DNA of 64,000 nucleotides from Rhynchospora pubera. Its lineage: Eukaryota > Streptophyta > Magnoliopsida > Poales > Cyperaceae. The position numbers and the translations under genes were made by a program. Positions 48,351-59,851 of the stretch are shown piece after piece. The DNA is taken from positions 4,076,295 through 4,140,294 of the forward strand of contig CM051463.1 of assembly GCA_028095005.1 (NCBI GenBank), in the 5' to 3' direction. The notes under the pieces are model-generated. The model was given only the letters and a program-made list of their open reading frames with translations, made no database searches and was not told where the DNA came from. Numbering within the stretch: the stretch's first letter is position 1; the number at the start of each line of letters is the position of its first letter.

Positions 48351-49007
48351 GGGTTAATTAGATTTATGCCACTGTGAAAACTTAAAATTAGTAAAATGCC
48401 ATTATTAAATGATAAATTAGTTTTATGCCACCGTGAAAAAGTAAAAATTAGATTTTTGCCACCGAAAAATTGATTTGCCAATTTTACCCTTTTAAATATG
48501 CCACTACAAAAATTTTAAATTAAAAAAATATCATCCCTAAAATAAATTATTAACTGACATAATCAAATAATATAATCATTTCATGTAAGTGACCTTTTGC
48601 AATCATGACATAAAAACTAAAGCAAATAAAAATAAATAAGAACTAGAAGTACTTTGAGTTAATGAAATTATTAATCGTGACATAAGCAAATAATAAATTA
48701 TTAATTCGACTTACCGTTATCATTCAACAAGTGAATGAAATGAAATTTTTAGTGGTAGCGTTTGCAAAAATTTTAGTGTCTTTTTTTCATCATAACTTTT
48801 AAGGTTTATCAAAAGGGTAATTTGGACATTTTTAAAAATAATGAGAGATTTCAGGATGGCATTTTTAGTATTTAATCATTTTAGGAATAAGATAATGACA
48901 TATATCTAATTTACACAATTTGATAATGGTATAAATCTAATTAGCAATCTAACAATGGCATATCTCTAATTAACTATTTTTCACAGTGACATAAAACCAA
49001 TTAATCC
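48351..49007. mobile_element. Mutator-like MITE, 657 bp
   Basis: It is flanked by a perfect 9-bp duplication, TATATTTAT, at 48342-48350 and 49008-49016. Inverted ends of about 30 bp share GG(G/A)TTAATT and ATG(C/T)CACTGTGAAAA. The interior repeats ATTTATGCCAC and TTTTATGCCAC words. It is the same family as 3683-4409. Confidence 0.85.
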
Positions 49008-49022
49008 TATATTTATTTATTT

Positions 49023-49058
49023 ATTCATTATTATTATTATTATTATTATCATTGTTTA

Positions 49059-49099
<41 letters not shown>

Positions 49100-49100
49100 T
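49023..49100. repeat. (ATT)n microsatellite
   Basis: A nearly pure ATT/TTA trinucleotide tract, interrupted once near 49050. It directly follows the MITE at 48351-49007. Confidence 0.9.
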
Positions 49101-49403
49101 ATTGACAATGCGGCTGACATACCTGTGTTCAAGAGTGCGCCCCCTCCTAAAAATAAATAGAATGGATCAGCGTAGAAATGGTATAACCGAATAACTGTTG
49201 ATCATTGCAAGCAGGATCGATCATACAGGAAGCTCGTGAATCACATTGTCGAGTGGGAAGGTTACGTACCTAACAAAATACGCTTGCCAAATTATCTTTC
49301 ATTCCCACATGTGGTTTGATACATGCACGCATATATCCATGTTCAATTATATATTCATAAATACAACTGCGGCTTTAATTTTCTCTGTCATCATATGCAC
49401 TTC

Positions 49404-49571
49404 GGGGCCGTTTGGATCCCCATGGGATTTTGGGGAATTTCATCTTCCTACCATAAATTTATTATAAACAATTCAAACTCTTCACAAATTTACACACTTC
49501 CCAATAAATTTATTCCTAGGAATTGCAACTTCTCCAAATTCCCCAACTTCCTAAGCGATCCAAACGGCCCC
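49404..49571. mobile_element. Small MITE with GGGGCCGTTTGGATC ends
   Basis: A perfect 15-bp terminal inverted repeat, GGGGCCGTTTGGATC, is flanked on both sides by TTC. The length is 168 bp and the interior is not coding. The inner sequence ATTTATTATAAACAAT resembles the inner part of the nested MITE at 43349-43658, so the two may be related. Confidence 0.8.
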
Positions 49572-50489
49572 TTCAAGATTTGTGCTTATCTAATTATAGT
49601 TAATTATCATCTATTTGCTAGCTATGGTGCATTTGTTCACGTGGGAATAGAGTGAATATATCGAATAAAACTACGTGCTATTCTGGATTTAAATGCATCC
49701 AAACACACTCCGAAGAGCTTCTTCGAGCTTTTAGTTGGAATAAGGCATGGGAAGAAGGATGTTCAATAAAACATAAATTTTCATGCTCTCTCAATAAAAT
49801 AAATAAGTTTGGAATGTTATTACTTTTTATCCTTTCCACCTTGGCATGATATTTTTTCCGTGTCTGTTACCTTTTTTCCTTTTCCTGCTACTTTTTTTTT
49901 CATTTCCTCGGACTATTTAATAAATAATTAGTTTATTTTATAATATCCAACAATAAAATAAAGTAAGATTATAAACTAGACATTGGTTGTAAAAATAAAA
50001 TAAATAATTATTTTATTCTATCCTTCTATTTTCATTCTCAAATCACCATGCAAAAAAATTATATTTTATCGGATAATGCCAAAATTAATATAAATCAACC
50101 TAATTATTTACTTAAATTTATATTAAAAATATTAATCAATTTAAGTAAATGTTAAATATTCTATTTTCTCAGCTAATGAATGAACTACATCAATAAAATG
50201 AATAAATGAATAAACTACAACTAAATAAAAGGACAAATAATTCTTTTATTTTATCTCGTTTGTTCTTCTTCTTAACTCACTATCCTAATATTTTTTCTTT
50301 CTCGAATAATACTCTTCTCACTATTTTTGGAATAACACTCTTCCTAATTTTTTTCCCGAAAGAGTTCTTCTTTACTTATTCCCAAACAATCCAAACACAT
50401 CATATTCGCAAATACAAACTACATTTGTACACTTTAAGGGTACGTTTTATAATTACAATCATTTTACCATTTATATTATTATTCCCAAA

Positions 50490-51180
50490 TTATAAATATA
50501 ATAATAATAATAATAATAATTATTATTATTATTATTATTATTTTATTTATATAAATTCTAATTATCGTTAAATATACTATATTTATTGTTATATTTTATT
50601 ATTAATTCTAAATTCCCAATCAATGTTATAATTATTATTAAAAATTAGTACCATAATAATTTCATTAAAAATAATAATAAAAAAATAATTGCTATTATTA
50701 TTTAATATTATAATTAATAAGTATAATTAATATTAATACTATAATTAATTAATTAATTAATAATAGTAATAATAATAATCATCATCAATTATCATTAAAT
50801 TATTTACCAAATTGTAAATATAATAATAATAATGTTATAATAGTTATTAATGTTATAATTATTATTAAATAATAATAATAATAATAACAATATTAAAAAT
50901 ATTTATTAATATTAAAGAAATTTTATTGAAATATAACAACGGCATCAATAATTTTTATTAATATTTAATATTATAACTATAATTAGTAAGTATAATTAAT
51001 ATGAATTAGTACACTATTATTATTATTATTATTATCATAATTATATTGTTATATTAATTTTTAATAATTTATAATTGTAATTATAAATTTAAAATTAATG
51101 TTATGTTACTAAATAATAATAATTATTGTTGTTATTTTAATATTATAATTATAATTATAATTAATATAATAATTACTACA
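50490..51180. repeat. AT-only low-complexity tract
   Basis: Long runs of AATAATAAT, ATTATTATT and TTAATTAATT with very few G or C. It resembles the interior of the Tourist-like element at 41915-42636 and may be the core of another MITE whose ends I could not place with confidence. Confidence 0.6.
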
Positions 51181-53099
51181 CATAGATGATAATAATAATT
51201 ATATTATTTTTAAATTGGTCATGAGAACAAACTTCTCTAACTCAATATTTTGTCAAGTTAGAGAAGTAGAGTGAAGTTAGAATAAACTTCACTAACTTGA
51301 GTGTGTTTGGTTGATGAAGGTTGGAAAGTTAGAGCTCTAACCTCAAGTTTGCTAACTTTGATGTTTCATAATTAACTTGCGTGAATGATTTTATTTTTTT
51401 ATAAGGTTTTATGATTTAATATATCATACATAGAAGAAATGCTTTTGGCAGGGGAGGAGGACAATTTGGTCACAAAATTATGTAATTAATTTTTTAATTA
51501 AGAAAAGATTGATTTTAAATTAAAAGGGGTTATTTCCTTGGTTACAAAGATGTGAGGGGGTTATATCCAATTCTAATGTTTGAGGGGATTATATCCAGCT
51601 GCCAAACTTTGTGAGAGTTGTATCCAATTTTGGCTAATAACATAGTATAGCTATATCTTATATCAACCAGCTCGTGTGAACATGTAAAGAAAATTTTTTT
51701 GATGAAATGCTGGGGATACCTACCATTCCATTATGAAAATTGACAGTATTAGAAAACAGTTTTAGTGGAAAACATGCGTGGAGAAAGTTTAAAATGGTCA
51801 TCCAAACTGCTCAAATTGTTCTAGAGTAAGAATCGAATCCGTTTATGCAGTTGACCAGACTCACTGGTGCTAGGCTGCTAGTTAGCTGCAATCTTTACAA
51901 CGTATCATTTATTTAACATATTACTTCATGAGTTCAAATACTTAAATATGGCCTATGGGATCGTATCTTAAATATCTCATACAAAATGATATATATATTA
52001 ACATGCAATATTTGAGTTCAGGAATGAGCGGTGATGAATAGTGTACATTCTATAATTTCTGTGGCAGATTAAAATGATCTCTTGTATCGACAATTAATGT
52101 TGAATTATCTTATCTTTTATTTTTGCCCAACAGTACTGAAGATACGTTATTATTTGTTTTATCTTCATATAATGTATGAGTTGTTTTCTACTTCTTGTAT
52201 AGACATGTTGATATTTTTCATATTTTATTTGTATTAAAATAATGAATTATTTCATAATTATATCTGTATTAATTATATATATCTAAATCACGAACTTATA
52301 TCTTGATAATTTTCTTACGAGTACCTAACGAAAGAATTTTGTTAAAATTTGTCCACATGAGTTAGTAGACGGTAAAACTAAATAAATTAAGTTCATATGA
52401 ATTTAACCTTAGTGTTAAAAACCATTGGAAAGAAATAGCATCGTATTGGACAGACGACAAGGGGTAAAAAACTATATAGATCCCATTGTTGTTATTAATT
52501 GATTTTTAGTTGTGAAATAAAGATTTCGTGAAATTTGAAAAAAAAAGAAAATTATTAAGAAACGTTTAATTAGTTGAGTTTCTAAAAGTAGTTAGGAGAC
52601 GTATGCTTGTATTAATGACGTTCTAATATAATTGTTAGAAATTAAGTATTAAAATGTTATTTACCAGTATTTTTGGTAGTATTTTGCAAGATTCAATTCC
52701 GTAAATTTATATCGGATTCTAACCAATATATTTACATGTAGCAATTTGAGTTTTTGCATGTGGACGAAGGATAGGTGAGAATGATATATTTTTTCTGTCC
52801 AATACTTCTGTTGACAAATATATTATCCTGTAGTGCGCAACAATTAATAATAGTTTAATAATGATATCATTTAAAGTGCAATTCGGCTTATATTTTCATA
52901 AATTGTGTTTAATATTATTATGGAGTTTAGAGATGATCAAACTAATTTTAAATCTTTGTTACATATAACAATCAGTGTGTAACATAAAATAATTTGTCAT
53001 TATACCTTTGTAAAAGCATAATGTGTGTAGCATAAAACAATTTATAGTCGGAAAAAAATTAATTTGAACCGGATTAGTTCATGACACCTTCTAATTTTT

Positions 53100-53575
53100 T
53101 TTATGTGTTTTTTGTCTAGTTCGTGATCCCTTCGCTTGGTTTTTTCTTATAACAGTTATATTTCCTGTTGCAACAAACTGAACATTTATATTTAAATAAC
53201 AGAACATTCTTACTTACTAAAGTAAATATTTATACTTAATAAAATTAACATGTTTGCTCATAACATTTATATTTTTTGTTGCAACTAACTGAACATTTAT
53301 ACTCAATTAACATAACATTTGTACTTACCCAATTGAACATTCGTACTTAATAAACTAAATATTTATACTTAATAAAATAAAAATTTTTGCTCATAACATT
53401 TATAATTTTTTGTTACAACTAACTGAACATTTATACTTAAATAACATAACATTTGTATTTATTAAACTAAACATTTAGATACGGCGAAAGTATGCTGGGT
53501 GATGGACCTTTGCTGAGACGCTGTGCAGCGCGATGGCGCGGATGGTAATTAGTGCGATGACACTAATCAATTTCC
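53100..53575. mobile_element. Degraded GAACA-array element
   Basis: The middle (about 53165-53480) is an array of AACTGAACATTTATA and AACATTTGTACTTA words. It is followed by a GATGG-rich segment and an end, ACACTAATCAATTTCC, that matches the right ends at about 7110-7127 and 58694-58709. The left border is uncertain and no long pyrimidine arm remains. Confidence 0.5.
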
Positions 53576-54113
53576 ATTTTCAAATAGTAGTTTGATTTAT
53601 ACTTTAATTACTAGAGCTGCGAGATACTGTTTTGAAATACTTTGTAGTAATTTTGTTTTGGACAATTTGGCTAGGCTATACTCCAGAATTGGCAATTAGC
53701 TGAATTTGCGGTTATTAATTCAAGCGCGAGCTCTATTGAAAAATATCTTAAATGTCCTTTTTAAAAGCTATATGCAGGCATTTGGCTTTTTGTTAGTTAA
53801 ATAATGTGAATATGACAAATTTTCCGGTTGGTTGGTTTATCGGTGTAGTTAATATATATGTGGGATTGTGTTTGAAGTAGAATGTTGAGTTTTTAATAGA
53901 TATTTATATCTCTTTGGTGAGTGTTGATTAATTTAAAAGGTTGTGTACACAAAATAAATGCTTTCTCCATTAATAATATTAAGAAAAAACAGCATCTATA
54001 TTAATTGTTTATTTTCAAAAACAAAAAATTCATGTATAAAACAAATTCTATACAAATTGATCAGTTTGCCATAAAACCCTGATTGTGAATTTGTGATCGA
54101 TATTTGTTGCAAA

Positions 54114-54115
<2 letters not shown>

Positions 54116-54200
<85 letters not shown>
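54116..54200. repeat. (ATT)n microsatellite
   Basis: About 85 bp of uninterrupted ATT trinucleotide repeats. Confidence 0.95.
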
Positions 54201-54203
<3 letters not shown>

Positions 54204-54439
54204 GCGTGATTCGTGCGTTCAGCACTGCAATATAATATAGAATTAATATCTCGAAAGAAGACGCTGGTACAAGGAAATATATCATGATCTTGTCGCCAAT
54301 AATGAGATTAATTTAACTGTAAAAAGAGTAATGATATTAATTTTCTGAGTATGTTACACTCCATCACGCATGGAGCAGAAAATGACACGAAAGTACCTTT
54401 AAATCTCTTGTTTCATTGGCCCATTCTGACAGTCTGCAT

Positions 54440-54753
54440 TAGGGCTTTCAAGTTTCAACGGACAACCGGTACGCCATGTATCGTTGTTATGCCGTTTCGT
54501 TTAACCGAAATAAAACGGTTTGTGGCATAGAAAATTATATCGTTTTTTAAGTGGCACGGTTGATGGCACAGTTGGTTATACTATTTCGATCATTTCAAAC
54601 CGTTTTATGTGTAATATACGGTTGATGGCACAAAAATTTATTTCGTTTAATAAATAAAACGATAAGTGACATGTCGGTATTGTACCGTTTAATAAGTGGC
54701 ACGGTAACGATTTGATGTTATTCCGTGCCACTTACCATGTATTGACAGCGCTA
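54440..54753. mobile_element. hAT-like MITE, 314 bp
   Basis: A perfect 8-bp duplication, GTCTGCAT, lies at 54432-54439 and 54754-54761. The ends are TAGGGCTTTCAA and, inverted, TAGCGCTGTCAA. The interior repeats GTGGCACGGT, CCGTTT and AAACGGTT words. Confidence 0.9.
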
Positions 54754-54932
54754 GTCTGCATCCTTTCTGGCCCTATTAATTAATTTTGCTGTGTTTTGTT
54801 TATAATATTTTGATCGAATTTATTATTAAGTTGGTGCTTGAAACAGGGAACGATGGAATGATCACGTGTTTGCGTATTAAAAATCACGTGGGTGCGTATC
54901 TGGATCGTTGACCGTTCTCCATTTCTTTAGGT

Positions 54933-55354
54933 GGAATCGCATCTTTAGTAGTCAAAAAAAGACTGCTCCAAACAGTTTTTTTCATTTTCTTTAATTTTTA
55001 AAAATTGTAAAACTCAAATAGAGAATTCAAATCGTTGATCTTGTTAAGTTTTATCAGCGATGCGTTTCTATATAATTTTTATAAAATTTGAAGTTAATTT
55101 GATACTAGATTAAGTGATCAACAAATGAACGAACCTGGTTTGATTAATTCTAATCCGTTCATAATTTGGTCACTTAATGAAGTATCAAATAAACTTCAAA
55201 TTTTATAAAACTTATATTAAAATGCATCGCCGATAAAACTTAACAAGATCAACGGTTTGGATTCTCCATTTGAATTTTATAATTTTTAAAAATTAAAGAA
55301 AATGAAAAATACTGCATGGAGCAGTCCTTTTTTGACCGCTGAGGATGCGGTTCG
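54933..55354. mobile_element. Long-arm foldback MITE, 422 bp
   Basis: It is flanked by a perfect 10-bp duplication, TTCTTTAGGT, at 54923-54932 and 55355-55364. Nearly the whole element is two inverted arms of about 200 bp, for example GACTGCTCCAAACAGT against, inverted, GACTGCTCCATGCAGT. A 9-10-bp duplication suggests Mutator-type mobilisation. Transcripts would form a long hairpin. Confidence 0.85.
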
Positions 55355-55590
55355 TTCTTTAGGTAGCTATAGCCTATAGTAATGATAGAATGCATATAAA
55401 ATTACATACTTCTCTTATGATAATCTTTATTACTATTCAAATTGGAAGGAATATTAAATAGGAGTATAGGACATTATGAGGCGGTAATAGTATGCGCTTC
55501 TCTGATTCTAACATACCTGCTATTAGATCTATCCACGGAGCTTTTTTCAATGCCTCGTAATATCATTTATTCATATGAGCTGGTTCTTTA

Positions 55591-55822
55591 GGGGTGTGTT
55601 TGGATAGGCCGGGAATAGAGAATAGGAATAAGAAATTTCGGTTTGCGTGCTTATTCTTATTCTTGTGCAAAACAAACGGTATAAGAATAAAGAATTTGGC
55701 CCCTTATTCCTATACTAACAAAACCATGGTATAAGAATAAGGAATAAGGATAAGCACGCAAACCGAAAATTCTTATTCTTATACCCTATTCACGGCTTAT
55801 TCCTTTGCATCCAAACACACCC
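55591..55822. mobile_element. Foldback MITE, 232 bp, TA target
   Basis: TA flanks both sides. The ends are GGGGTGTGTTTGGAT and, inverted, GGGTGTGTTTGGAT, and the arms pair over most of the length (GCGTGCTTATTCTTATTC against GAATAAGGATAAGCACGC). The TA duplication and the hairpin plan resemble Stowaway-type MITEs, although the terminal sequence is not the usual Stowaway one. Confidence 0.8.
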
Positions 55823-57009
55823 TAGGAGAGATACCAAGTTGCGACACAGTTGGTAGTTGCATTAAAAAAAAATACCGAAATTGGATAAATATCCTCAAAT
55901 CTTTATTAATTAAACAATTATCCTTCGAATCATTAAAATTGATCCCATACGGCCATACCCCTTAATTTTTTATAGAACTAAATATATACCCTTCTGGGCA
56001 ATCTTAATTAATTTCTGAATATAGAAAACTGATATTTTTTATGACAAAATTGTCCTGTTGTTCAAACTCCTATTATCAGCCCCAAGAGATCTTTCATCTA
56101 ATTCCTAAAGTAATTAACTAGTTATAAATGTTGAAATCAGGTGTATGTGCAAAGAGAATCTCTAATTTCTTGTCCATGATTGAATATTTTGTGTTGTTGA
56201 GATGAACATCAAGAGATCAATTGGTTGCTGGATTAACTAGTACAGAAGATGAAAGATCATTAACAAGATAAGTCCTTGAGTTGCGCAACCAAAGCCCGGT
56301 ATATAGATTTAATAAATAAAGGAGAGATGCCATCTGTTTTGAGAGTGCACGCACTAGAGCTGGGACCGAGACCTGGCCAAGTACCACAGTACTGGTGGAA
56401 GCGGCAAAATAAGTCCATGAGGTGTGCCTCCATATTATTCGATGAAATGCCTCAACGAATTAGAATCAAATTTTGTATTATTTTCACTCTAGTGGATTTC
56501 CGAACGGAGTACAAAAGCCACGAACTAAAAGATTGTAAGCATGCATTTAAATAACATTGAGATCTTCTCCGGTGAAAAAATAGGTGCTATTGTAAATTGT
56601 AAGCATGCATTTTTATTACAACTTTCTGTGACAAATAATTGGTTGAGGTGATGAGAGGAAGCCATCTATAGGCCGCATCTTTGCAAAAAAGAACATAGTT
56701 AAGTTTTCCAATAACTTAAAATGTGGCGGCACCATCATAAAGTGGTTCCTCTAACAAGTTGAAAAATTGATTATATCCAACTTTTGTTTCGTCTCGATTG
56801 AAATCGAGTTCAGGATAAATAGAAGCTCGTAACACTCTTACTAACTAATTGCTTACTAAAGGCCTTCTTCCAAATTGCAAATCCTAATAAAAATATAGTT
56901 AGTTGTATAATTGGGCCTCCATTTTATTGGGCCGGGGTACATCGCTAGTTCCTTCGGCCTAAACAACTTTATTATGCTATTTACAAAGTTTGTTGCATTA
57001 CCATTTACA

Positions 57010-58385
57010 GAGCTGATAAGCGTCATCCATCTTAAAATTATCCGCGTCATCCAACAACGATTTTTTCGCTCCCTTCCTTTCCCCTCGCGCTCACGCTCTT
57101 ATTTTCCGACACTTCCTTTCCTCTCTTCTCCCTTGCGCTCTCTTTTCATTTGCATCGCTTCCTCCTCTCCTCTCCTCTCCTCCTCCTTTCAATCACAAAT
57201 TTTTTCCCATGGATTCCACCTCTTCCCCCCTCTTTTTATCTCGTTCCACTGCATCTATGACATGTGCACTCTGACTTGCTTCTTTAAAATGAACATATAT
57301 GGCAATAAATTGAACATATACAAATACAAAATGAACCAAGAATCACAATGTACATATAAAAAAAATGAATACAAATAATAAAGCACAGATATGGCAACTA
57401 ATTGAACAGAAATAACAAATAAATTGAACAGATATATCAAATAAACAAAACAAATGTAACAAACACGTTGACGCATATAAAAAGATAAAAAGTGAAAATA
57501 AATTGAACAGATATAACAAATAAATTGAACAGATATGACAAATAAATTGAACAGATATGATAAATAAATAAATAAAGCAAATGTAACAAACACGTTGACA
57601 CCTACAAAAAGATAAAAAAAAAGTGTAAATAAATTGAACAGATGTAACACATAAATTGAACAGATATGACAAATAAATTGAACATATGTAAAACAGATAT
57701 AAAAAAATTAACATACATAATAAATAAACTGAACAGATATAACAACTAATTGAACATAAATAACAAATAAACTGAACATATGTAACAAACAATGTGGACT
57801 CACAAAAAGTAAATTGAACAGATACAACAAACAAATTGAACAGATACAACAAACAAATTGAACATATATAACAAACAATTTGGACTCGTACAAAAGATAA
57901 AAATTGAACAGGAAAGAATGAAGAAAGGACCGATGAAATCGAAAAAAACAAATAGAGAGGGAATAGAAGAGAGCATGAAGAAAAAGAGAAGGGAGGAAGA
58001 AGAAGGGAGTGAGGGAAACTCACGGAGCAAGAGAGAAAGGAGAGGGAGCCACGCCTGGGAGTGGTGGGAAGGTGCTGGCGCTGGGTGAGGGAAGGTGTTG
58101 GCGCTGGGAGTGTGAAGGGAGAGCCACGCGTGGGAGTGCGAAGGGAGAGGGAGAGAACCACACGTGGGAGTGCGAAGAGAGAGGGAGCAACGCTTGGGAG
58201 CGGAGGGAAGGAAGGTATTGCGAAGGTGAAGGAATTGCGCTCGGAGGGAAGGAAGGTATTGCGAAGGTGAAGGAAGCGGAGCGAAGGTATTGCGCTCGGA
58301 TCAGAAGGCGATCGCCTAAATTGAAGAGCGGTGATTAATTAGATGGCTTGGATGACAATTAAGAGGATGATAAGTAGTAATTACC
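57010..58385. mobile_element. Minisatellite-bearing element, copy A2
   Basis: It matches A1 (4482-5835) in both ends and plan: GATAAGCGTCATCCA, pyrimidine-rich arm (about 57060-57240), GAACA array (about 57285-57915), purine-rich arm (about 57915-58290), then GATAAGTAGTAATTACC. The length of 1376 bp is close to 1354 bp in A1. The array differs in order and number of monomers, so it has evolved separately. The purine-rich arm contains a shorter repeat of GGGAGTGCGAAG-type units (about 58080-58200). Confidence 0.65.
57285..57915. repeat. GAACA minisatellite of element A2
   Basis: Monomers of about 18-21 bp built on AAATAAATTGAACAGATAT, with a longer repeat marked by GTAACAAACACGTTGAC at about 57457 and 57583. 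Minus-strand open frames here come from the repeat. Confidence 0.8.
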
Positions 58386-58412
58386 TTACCAAATTGTGTT
58401 AAAAAAATCTTG

Positions 58413-58710
58413 AATGATAAATGTCATCTTTAATTTTGCCATTAATGTCCTCAGTAAATATAAAGTGAACATATATAACAAACAAGATAAATATATAGAC
58501 GATCTAAGTGAACACTTACAAACAAATAAGTGTTATCATCACTTGTTCAAAATTTTACATTCATATTCAACTTATTTTTATTAAACTTATTTATTTATAT
58601 GTGTTCACTTTAATCATTATATATATTAATCTTGTCTACTTTATGTGTACACTCTATGTTTAACGATGACAAGAATGATAAAAACTGCACATGACAGTAA
58701 TCAATTTCCT
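58413..58710. mobile_element. Short foldback MITE next to element A2
   Basis: It is a relative of 15158-15433. The right end, inverted, reads GGAAATTGATTACTGTCATG and the left end carries the matching GTCATCTTTAATTTTGCCAT. The interior has AAAGTGAACATATATAAC and its inverse. Confidence 0.65.
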
Positions 58711-59429
58711 TAAAAAATATTTGTGTACATGATTTTTTTTTTTTGTCAATTGTAATGCGTAGTCGAATTTTCTGCAAGGAAAACAATAACTTGCTGTGTG
58801 GGCGCGCGCGCAAGTTTTTTTTTTTTTTTTTTGAAGCAAATTTTATTTTAGTTTTCATTTCGATTCAGCTCAATTTCATAAAATGCAATAAATTCTATAA
58901 ATAAAGTGTAAAATACCCAATTTTAAGATGGATCTAGAGTATTTTTAATTTAACAACATCATTTTTAGCCTAATTTCTCACACCATACAAATATATAAGG
59001 AAAAAAAAATCAATCTACTCAGACAATAATATACCTCATTACAAGTTATATGAACTGACATTATAAATTGTACACTTCATTTGACCTTTTTTAATTTCTG
59101 TCACTAATACCGAACATTAACTAGAGTTTGTTTTCATTTTTTTTAGTCATCAACAGTAACTAAAGATTACTGAGAAACCAAGCTAAAAGAATTTTCTTGA
59201 TAAATTGCAACCGAAGGGTCAACTTCGGTTGGGACTGCTACCTACAGTGACCTGTCTCACCTAAAAACCCAAATAATTTTTAAAATTAAATAAGCTATAT
59301 ACAAGTTGCCATAAAATAAAGAGCCTAACCAAACTGTCTTTATTGCAAGTACATGTACATGAACTTTTTTTAAAAAAAATGGTACCTATCTATTTCACCT
59401 AATAATAATCGAACAAAGTAAGCGAAAAC

Positions 59430-59840
59430 TGTAGAAAACAGATAAAACAATAAAGAGACACACGATTTTAACGAGGTTCAGCACCAATTTGGTGCCTACG
59501 TCCTCACACACGCACACGTCTCACTTTTTTATTGATTTTCTGGTTAATTGTTACATGGAGAAGATGAATAATAAATAGGAAAACTATCCTATAGAGGCAC
59601 ACACCCCCTTTCCATAATTCCCCATTATTTCTTTCTTTATTTGTTACATTTGACCTTTTATTTACAAGAAAACTATTCCAACATACTAGAACCACACCCC
59701 TGGACGTGCCATACACGTATTTCCAACTTTGGTGCAGCCTGGACCTTTCCTTGTATGAAAAACGCATCTGTTCTGCCAACCATTCGGCTGGACCTGGTCG
59801 AACACCTGGCCGAATGGACTATTTTCGACACTTTCTAACA
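59430..59840 (-). repeat. 3' LTR of a Ty1/copia element, 411 bp
   Basis: On the minus strand it starts TGTTAGAAAG directly after the polypurine tract and ends TTTTCTACA, so it is bounded by TG...CA with short inverted ends. The U5-like segment GGACGTAGGCACCAAATTGG is typical of plant copia LTRs. The flanking AAAAC at 59425-59429 is the likely target duplication, but its partner lies beyond the window. Confidence 0.75.
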
Positions 59841-59851
59841 CTCCCCCTCAA
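59841..59851 (-). promoter_or_regulatory. Polypurine tract
   Basis: On the minus strand TTGAGGGGGAG directly precedes the LTR start TGTTAG. This is the usual plus-strand priming site of LTR retrotransposons and overlaps the end of the gag-pol frame. Confidence 0.85.

Larger units (their letters stand above)
47285..59429. other. Gene-poor, repeat-rich region
   Basis: About 12 kb without a convincing gene. It contains the MITEs listed separately (48351-49007, 49404-49571, 54440-54753, 54933-55354, 55591-55822), (TTA)n microsatellites, an extremely AT-rich trinucleotide-like stretch at about 50490-51180, and GAACA-array elements at about 53100-53575 and 57010-58385. A 92-codon frame at 56276-56554 contains a short LFDEMPQR string that recalls PPR proteins, but there is no repeat context, so it is not called. 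Confidence 0.55.

Noticed and set aside
51827..51890. tRNA-like segment with GAATCGAATCC
   Set aside because: The A-box partner does not fit and no cloverleaf can be drawn; at best it is a decayed SINE.
56276..56554. A 92-codon frame containing LFDEMPQR, reminiscent of PPR proteins
   Set aside because: Only a single short string matches, with no repeat periodicity, no ATG at the frame start and no neighbouring PPR exons.
57255..58161. Minus-strand frames of 131 and 272 codons
   Set aside because: Same repeat-driven artefact in element A2; there is no domain or signal that survives outside the array.
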